A stretch of 64,000 bases of DNA from positions 3,162,001 through 3,226,000 of the forward strand of contig JAFCIZ010000006.1 of the NCBI GenBank assembly GCA_017871115.1, written 5' to 3'. The stretch comes from Cunninghamella blakesleeana. Taxonomy: Eukaryota; Mucoromycota; Mucoromycetes; Mucorales; Cunninghamellaceae. The notes beneath the pieces are model-generated. The model did no database searches. It saw only the letters and a list, made by a program, of their open reading frames with translations, and was not told the origin of the DNA. Both the position numbers and the translations under genes were made by a program. Below, in pieces: positions 57,344 to 64,000 of the stretch (positions within the stretch are counted from its first letter, which is position 1; each line of letters starts with the position of its first letter).

Positions 57344-60300
57344 TTAAGCTAAAATATAGTCTTCCAATTCAAGCCTTTGACGAAAAGTGCCTATAACCAC
57401 AGCATCTGTATTATATATTTTAATATTTTTTTTAGTAAAATCTGACCAATTTTTCTTAGCATCCGCTTTATTTGCTAATAAAAGTATATTAGAGTTTGCT
57501 TCATTAAGGGCTTGTTGTTTTGATAGAGTTATCCATTTCCCACCGGCCGATTCCACTACTTCTTTTAATGCACTACCTTTAGCTGAATGTATCATACAGA
57601 CATCATAACCTTGTAACCAAGTTCCATGTGCGTCCTTTTTTCCACCTTGTTCATCCACTCCAAGTAAATAATGTTGAGCTGTTAATAAACTTTGATATAA
57701 TGTAAACTCATATTGATTTTCAGTTTCTTGGTCGTTTAATAGATATTCTAGAGGATCACACCATGATTGTTGTTTTATAGATTGTTTAATCCAGTCAAAT
57801 GTAACAATGATAATTCCAAGGTTGATAGCACATAAAAATTTCGGTGTTCTTATAATTTTGTTTGTAACTACTAAATGGCTAGCTTCGCGTATATTTTCTG
57901 TGATTGTACACCCAAGCTTTTTAACGCTCTATAGTATTATAAATTCAATATATATATTAGTGGTCACATCTTAATCAATACAAATACTTGTCTAATTTAT
58001 TTTTATATTTTACCTTGTTTTCAGCATTAGTTAAAACCACACCACCACTGAAAGCAATTTTAGTTGGAGGTTGCACCATTAAAGCATTTTCTTTTTCTTT
58101 TTCTTCTTTTGAATTTACTTCTGTATGATCATTTGATGCTTTTTGTTTATCACTATCAGTAATACCATCTTCATTATCATTATTATCATTATCATCTGCT
58201 AAATCATTTCTCTCTAGCGAGATACTGTTATTTTCATTTTTCTCTATATTAGTAGCTGTATTCAATGAAGTGTGATCGGATGTATATCTTGTTTTGGATG
58301 GTGATGTTGATAATTTTAATTTTTTACATTCAATATTGGTATCTTTAGAAGCGGTTGGTGTGATTGGCCTTTGTCTTTTATTATTATTAATATTACTATC
58401 ATTATTATCATTATTATTACTATTATTATTATTATATGCTTTTTTTTCTTTACTATATCGATTCATATCAGGTACTAACACATCTCTAAGATGTGTACTA
58501 GCATTCATAGCAGCTTTTCTTGGGCCTCTCACAGCCACCTTGCCTTTATCTAATTTTTTATTATCATTTTTTTTATCAACTGTTTTATCATCCATTTGAG
58601 CATCTTCATAAAGTTCATGTAAAGGTACAAATGGTACCATCATAGGCAAACTGTCAATTGATCTCCATCGTTCGATTTCTTGTTCAAGTAAAGGGGTCTT
58701 GCCAACTATAGATTGCAACACATCATTTTCTGGAAAATAAGTATAACGAGAATCTGCTACTGATTTACATATCCATTGTTGATAGCATTCTTCTAACCAT
58801 AAATGATTCAAAATCACACAATTTCTGGATTTAGCCGCTTTATATTTTTCACTTCCTTTCCTATATATGCATAAAAAATAACGATAATACAATAATAACA
58901 AATTAATGAATATAAATATTATATTTTCTATTGTATTTTACTTAGCGTCATCAAATATGAATAGCTCACTTTGAACAAATTAAATGCGTAGTTGCACTTT
59001 CTAAATTAGGTGCCCACTTGGCACCAACCATACAGCAAAGTCGATAAAGTAAAGTACGTGGTTCGGATTCATAACCTGATATAGTAATTAACTTTAAAAT
59101 GGTAACAATAATAATAATAATATATATATATATAAGAAGTCAATTTCTATTATATATTATTATATTAGTTTTTTATATTCATATACATTACCATTTTTTC
59201 CATGCCAGGTATACCGCCTTTTGGTACAGGATAGTCCCAAATAGTTGTTAAGGGCGGTAATAAACATTGTCGATAGAAAGTATTCGTTAGCCAAAGTAGG
59301 CTAGCCACAATCAACCCACGACTATATGCAATCCTATATTCATCACTAGTTCGATATTTCAAAATAACAATTGTAGTATCCTGGTTAAAAATATTTGTTA
59401 TCAAAGCACCAGCTTTTGCCAAATAAGTAAATAAACATGCACGAAGTTTAGGTTTAATAATAACTTCTGGATGAATGAAGACAGTATGGCCATGTAGATA
59501 AGTTTCCTTTGGTGTTAATTTTTCAAGCTGTTCTAAATCTGGTAATGGATGTACAAGTTGTTTATCTGTTGTATGTTCATATTGTAAATAATCATTATTA
59601 TCCATTGGTTTTCTATCAAATGCATCTTTGCTTTTATCGACTATCATCTTAGCACTAATTTTTATATCATCTTTTAATGAAGCATTTCCACTTGACAAAC
59701 TACTTTCCATACGTAAAAGCTCAGCAGTTGATAAGTCGTTAGAACTGCAGCCAGTTGATTTTTCATTTGATCTATTGGAAGCTATCTGCTCATGAATACC
59801 TGATGGATACAAGTATTTTGGATATGGGAATAAAAAATTGTCCTTTCACATATGAAATAGATAATATAAAATATGTAACGTATTAAAAAATTAACTATGT
59901 ATTCATAAATATATTGATCCGTTATATATAGATATGCGTAAATAAATAAAGAAATTAAAAACTTACTTCTGAAATATATCGACGAAGTTTAGCACATTCA
60001 TCGAACCAGTGAGGTAAAACAACTTTAACTTTGTTTCGAAGAGGTCCAATAGCCATTTCATATTTAGACTGAAAATTAATAAATAAATATATAGATCGTT
60101 AATACCTGACCTACTTGATTTATTGAAGACTGTATATTTATATAAAAAAGTAATACTTACACCTTCAGGAGCAAGACACACAAGATGCGTCACATCATTT
60201 CTCATCCCAGTACGATACTGACCTCCTAAAGCAAGTGCTGTTCCATATATAGCTTCGTTATCTCTTTGTGGTAACTAAATTAGTATATATATATATATAT

Positions 60301-60991
60301 ATGAATAGCTGTCTTTTTTCTTTCGTTTTGATTTTCATTTATATTTTGCTACTTTCTTTTGGTATTTTTTTTTTTTTACCCCATCACATGTCACTACAAC
60401 TCCTCGAAGAATCTTGGTTGAATCTGGGTAATAAAATTTAGGGCTATGGTATAAAAAAATTATAGTTGAATGAATAATTATGTAATATATAATTATAATA
60501 AGAAATGCAATAAGATTATATAAATATAAAATATATACACTTACTCATGAAGAAAACCATTACGAAGGGCAGCTTCTATCCATATTGGCTAACCAAATAT
60601 ATATATATATATATATACGTGCCGTTAAAGATAATTTTGAAAGGGTATATTTATATATAGTTATTTTATCACTTTTTTGAAAACTTACTAAAACTATATG
60701 ATCGGCTAGAATAGTAGATCTAGGTTTATTATTGCTAATATAATGAGTAACATGAAGATGTCGTCGTTCCTCTTGAGGAATAGCCCCGTTTTCTATTAAT
60801 TTTTCTTTAAGCTAATTGGAAAAAGAAAATAGTAAAGGATATTTCCAAGTTAGTGTCGAGTAGTAAGTAGATTTATATATATATATATATATTTCATAAA
60901 CAGCCATTACAATTTCCTTCCTGTTTGCTGGTATACTAATATCGAATTGAAATATAACCCCAGTAAATAATTGTATTTCTTCTTCTTCCAT
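57344..60991 (-). CDS. RTT107: Six-BRCT scaffold, Rtt107/Brc1-like
   Basis: Model: complement(join(57344..57928,58014..58860,58970..59091,59192..59842,59967..60068,60161..60274,60380..60443,60545..60588,60689..60811,60911..60991)), 910 aa, all phases consistent. BRCT repeats can be followed: 1 (about 5-95, QLFTGVIFQFDIS to PIWIEAALRNGF), 2 (about 105-175, LRGVVVTCDG, VTHLVCLAPEG, VVLPHWFDECAKL), 3 (about 285-375, GHTVFIHPEV to IVASLLWLTNTF), 4 (about 394-465, LITISGYESE, THLICSK, VILNHLWLEECYQQW), 5 (about 700-790, KIAFSGGVVL, SHLVVTNKIIRT, IIIVTFDWIKQSI) and 6 (825-910). A disordered, charged hinge of about 230 aa separates 4 and 5. The 4+2 layout is that of yeast Rtt107 and fission-yeast Brc1, which bind gamma-H2A and Smc5/6 at stalled forks. 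The exon 1 donor (ATT|GTAATG) is the least sure junction. Confidence 0.85.
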
Positions 60992-61219
60992 GGTTTAATA
61001 TGTGTTAATTTTTGAACAGTAATAAATTAAAAAAAAAAGAGAAGGCAAATTGGGAAGAAAAAAAAAATGAAATTGCGCCTCTTGAATAAATCGCGATGAA
61101 AGCTTTTTTATAAAAACTATTTTTTAGAGCATAAATATTTTTTTTAAATCCCATCCACTATATCACCCTTATTATTATTACTGTTGCAAACTTGCATCAA
61201 TTATAGATTAGTTTTTTAT

Positions 61220-63063
61220 TTAATATTCAGATAAAGAAGATAATAATTTTAAAAATTCAAAATTATCTTTTTTGTCTTCTTCAGTATAATCACGATATAA
61301 TTTACGAATTTTTTTACGTTTTTCATTTATACTATCATCATTAGGAGTTAAATATTTTCTAATTGATAGTTGTTGGTTTTCTTTAATTTTCAATAATAAT
61401 AGCTTCATGTGGTCCTCTATATCATTACTATGGTTTTGTTGTTTATATAATGCTTTACCCAGCAGTAACCTTAATTCAGTTATTTCCATACTTTTTGACA
61501 TTAAAAGTTGCGGTACAGAAGTTGATATTAATTTCATAAGATGTTCATCATCATCACCTCCAACCTTATTGTTAGAGTCCATATCTGAAAAGGGATCTGA
61601 TTTTAACAATAATTGATTTTCAGAATCAAGACTATTTAAAAATTTATTACAATCCACATTGCTGATAGATACAAAACTTGTATCTTTTGCTGATGCATGC
61701 TCTTCATATATTTTATCTATTTCTGATTGCCATTTTGAAGTTTCATGTTGTAGACTATTCACATCATTAAATAAATAGATATATTTATAAGGATATATGT
61801 ATATAATGTATTAATTAAATTGTACCAATTTATAATATAATAAAAAAAAAAGTACCATATTACTTACAGATCAATTAATTGTTGATGTTTTTTAATTTTA
61901 TCTTTATTTCTGGTATTCTTTTTGCTCGGAATCATACACTGAAGATTGGTAGGCTCCTAATCAAAATAAAAATAAGTATATTTATATAATTTAATTATTC
62001 ATTCGTATACCAATATAAATAAATTATTTTCATGTGTATAATTGACAATTTTATATTTCTTTAGTTTTTTCCTTTTACCTTTGATTTATTCCATGATGTA
62101 TCAATATTCCCCTCTAATAATTGTTCCATGATAGAATTTTGAATTTTAAGAACTAAAAGTAATATTGAATAATTAAACAAAGTGAATCAAATGAAAAATA
62201 GTTTACCATATCATTTATTTTTATTATTTTTATTTTCCTCTTTTTTTATATATACCTTGATTTCGAACAAGAGCTTCATCACTAATATTTTCCTCTATAG
62301 CTTTTAACTGACGTTCATTTGTTTTTCGTTGAATACACCATACTAATAATTGTTGGAGCCGTAATGAATTGTCTAAATTTTGATCAATTTGTGTATATAA
62401 TTTATTAGAAGGTACTTTTATGGGTAACGAAGATGCTATAAAATATTAATAAAAGTAAAAATAAAAAAAACAATTGTTTTAGTGAAAGTATTTATATATA
62501 TACATCCTTTTTATGGCTGACGATAAAATATTAATAATTATACCTATTCCTTTTCTATCTATGGAGGGTAGATTTTTCTTAGAAAAATGCTTATTATTTT
62601 TATTCATATCGCTTGATATATATAGAGGAGATGAGTGATCTGATGATAATTGATGAACTGAAGTGGTTTCTGGTGATAAGGTATAAACTTCAATTGCATT
62701 TTGTGGTGGTGTTACAAATGGGATCTTATTTCCATGTGGTGATAGAGGTGACAAAGTTTGTTGGGACTATAATAAAAATAATATATAAATACCAATTAAT
62801 CAATAAACAAGAATATTATATGTATGTATGTATGTAGTATAAACTGTTGTTTTTATTTTATTTTATTTCGTTCTTACTGATTTATCTTGACTTACTATTA
62901 CAGATTCATGTCGTTGTACAATTTTGCCTTTTTTCTTTTGAATTTCATATTTGTTATTATTGAAATATTTTATCTCTCTTCTATTTTCATTATTGACAGA
63001 TAAAGGTTTACGTCGTGTAAAAATGAATCCTTCTTCTTCTTCTTCAATTTCAAGGAATTGCAT
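61220..63063 (-). CDS. DSN1: Kinetochore MIND-complex subunit Dsn1/Mis13
   Basis: Model: complement(join(61220..61754,61868..61956,62079..62152,62256..62435,62544..62766,62878..63063)), 428 aa, phases continuous. Exon 1 could end at 62896 instead (also in frame, 6 aa shorter). The Mis13 signature is LPIKVPSNKLYTQI followed by RLQQLLVWCIQRKTNERQ and IMEQLLEGNIDTSW in the middle of the protein. The C-terminal half is helical and coiled-coil (LQHETSKWQSEIDKIYEEHA, MKLLLLKIKENQQLSIRKYL). The N-terminus MQFLEIEEEEEGFIFTRRK carries a G-F-x-F-x-R segment seen in the family, then a Ser/Pro-rich stretch (LSPLSPHGNK) with likely CDK or Aurora sites. Dsn1 links centromeric CENP-C to Ndc80. A CAG directly before the ATG leaves room for an upstream 5' exon. 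Confidence 0.8.
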
Positions 63064-63578
63064 AGCTGATAATAAATTAATTTTTAGACAATAAAAAAAA
63101 AGAATCAAAATATAATAATTAATCAATGTATTTATAAAGAGATAAAGAGTATACTATTTGGCTAAAATATAGTAAAAAAAAAAATTAAAATGATACTATT
63201 ACTATTGCTAGAAAAAGAAGAATGATTAATATATTAGATTAACACAAATATAAAAATAAAAACGAAAAAAGAGGAGGGAAAAAAAATTGGCTTTCTCATT
63301 TAAAAAAAAAAAAAAAGGCTGGATTTAAAAAATGGTAGGACATGTCGAAATTTTTTATAGTATTATCTTAGCAATGAAAATAAACAATAAAGAATAATAA
63401 TATTAAAAAATAATAAAAAAAAAAAGTAATAATTAATATAATAGAAACAATAATAATAGTACTAATAATACAATACAAAAATGGTATTTAACAACAATAT
63501 GTAAGAGGAAATGTAAGTGACATATGGAATAAAAGTTTTTTTGTTGGTTTTTTTAAAAAATAAAAATAAAATTAAAAA
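63064..63578. other. AT-rich spacer
   Basis: The leader of the Dsn1 gene and the 3' flank of the edge gene: A-rich runs and AAT microsatellites. No frame is supported. Confidence 0.5.
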
Positions 63579-64000
63579 TTAACGTTGATGATCTAAATTG
63601 CCATCTGTGGAAAGAGAATTCATTAATTTCATCATAGCACCTACATATAATTAAAAAAAAAAATTCATAAACAAAGAAATCAGCATAAAAAAGAAGATGT
63701 ACTCTTTACTTTATATATATATAAATTTATGAATACATATTCTCTACCTATACTTGGTGATCTTCTTGAAGTTCTTGCTTCAGGTGGTGTGCCCATAAGT
63801 TGTGCGTAAAATGGATGTGTATCAGGACTCATTGAAGGAAACATTGACTGCTGTTGCTGTTGTTGCTGTTGTTGCTGTTGTTGCTGTAATTGCTGATGCT
63901 GCTGATCAAATGGATAATTGTTATTAATTACAGGTTGTAATGGAGGCATTGTTTCTACCATATGTCGGAAGACTTCATCCGTCCAAGCAGTTGGTGATAG
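63579..64000 (-). CDS. C-terminal end of a poly-Gln protein, truncated by the window edge
   Basis: The last two exons are visible: complement(join(63579..63640,63748..>64000)); the 5' part lies beyond the right edge. The frame begins LSPTAWTDEVFRHMVETMPP, then a run of about 15 Gln (QQHQQLQQQQQ and on), then MSPDTHPFYAQLMGTPPEAR and RRSPSIG, and after the intron MMKLMNSLSTDGNLDHQR and stop. A Pro/Gln-rich C-terminus of this kind is common in fungal transcription factors, but no DNA-binding domain is in view, so the function is open. The frame stays open to base 64000. Confidence 0.65.
63844..63903 (-). repeat. CAG/CAA triplet tract (poly-Gln)
   Basis: Mixed CAA and CAG codons on the minus strand give a run of mostly Gln in the edge gene. 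Confidence 0.8.

Overview
The window is nuclear DNA from a filamentous fungus, most likely an early-diverging lineage such as Mucoromycota (Mucorales-like). The evidence is very AT-rich intergenic DNA with long A/T homopolymers and AT microsatellites, many short GT-AG introns (mostly about 50-150 bp), the standard code in every gene I rebuilt, and a gene set that mixes fungal families (exocyst Sec15, Dsn1/Mis13, a Rtt107/Brc1-like BRCT protein, fungal-style PDK) with families reduced or lost in yeasts (a Gemin8-like protein, a TBC1D5-like GAP, GPALPP1, a LARGE-type GT49). A mitochondrial kinase and a probable mitochondrial TPR protein argue against anaerobic chytrids, which are similarly AT-rich. 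Each multi-exon model below was rebuilt by hand from splice sites, reading-phase continuity and family motifs; none has transcript support.

Layout. 1-4.6 kb: gene-poor DNA with a G-rich tandem repeat, diverged short repeats and a tyrosine-recombinase remnant. 4.7-14.5 kb: AdoMet decarboxylase, GT49 glycosyltransferase, TLC-domain protein, GPALPP1/DUF3752 protein (-) and DUF1772 protein. 14.6-19.1 kb: three minus-strand genes, a USP36-like ubiquitin hydrolase lacking its catalytic Cys, RNA polymerase II subunit Rpb4, and a small acidic protein. 20.2-25.8 kb: an accessory-looking island with a HET-domain gene followed by about 3.7 kb of decayed sequence. 25.8-36.5 kb: PDK-type kinase (-), SAM methyltransferase (+), heat shock factor (-), LAT-type amino-acid permease (-). 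37.4-49.2 kb: TBC1D5-like RabGAP (+), RhoGEF (-), mitochondrial TPR protein (+), exocyst Sec15 (-). 49.3-54.8 kb: Gemin8-like protein (+), a decayed gene, WDR83/Morg1 (+) and a tandem-CCCH protein (+). 55.4-64 kb: poly-Q protein of unknown function (-), six-BRCT Rtt107/Brc1-like protein (-), Dsn1/Mis13 kinetochore protein (-), and the C-terminal end of a poly-Q protein running off the right edge (-).

Most genes are housekeeping and do not form one pathway. Loose themes are RNA biology (Rpb4, Gemin8-like, WDR83, GPALPP1, CCCH protein), small-GTPase and vesicle traffic (TBC, RhoGEF, Sec15), and genome maintenance (BRCT scaffold, Dsn1). The most unusual items are the Cys-less USP with an intact frame, the HET protein with PIP-box-like N-terminal motifs, the duplicated RRxS-anchored motif in the heat shock factor, and a WDR83 intron built almost wholly of a 9-bp minisatellite.
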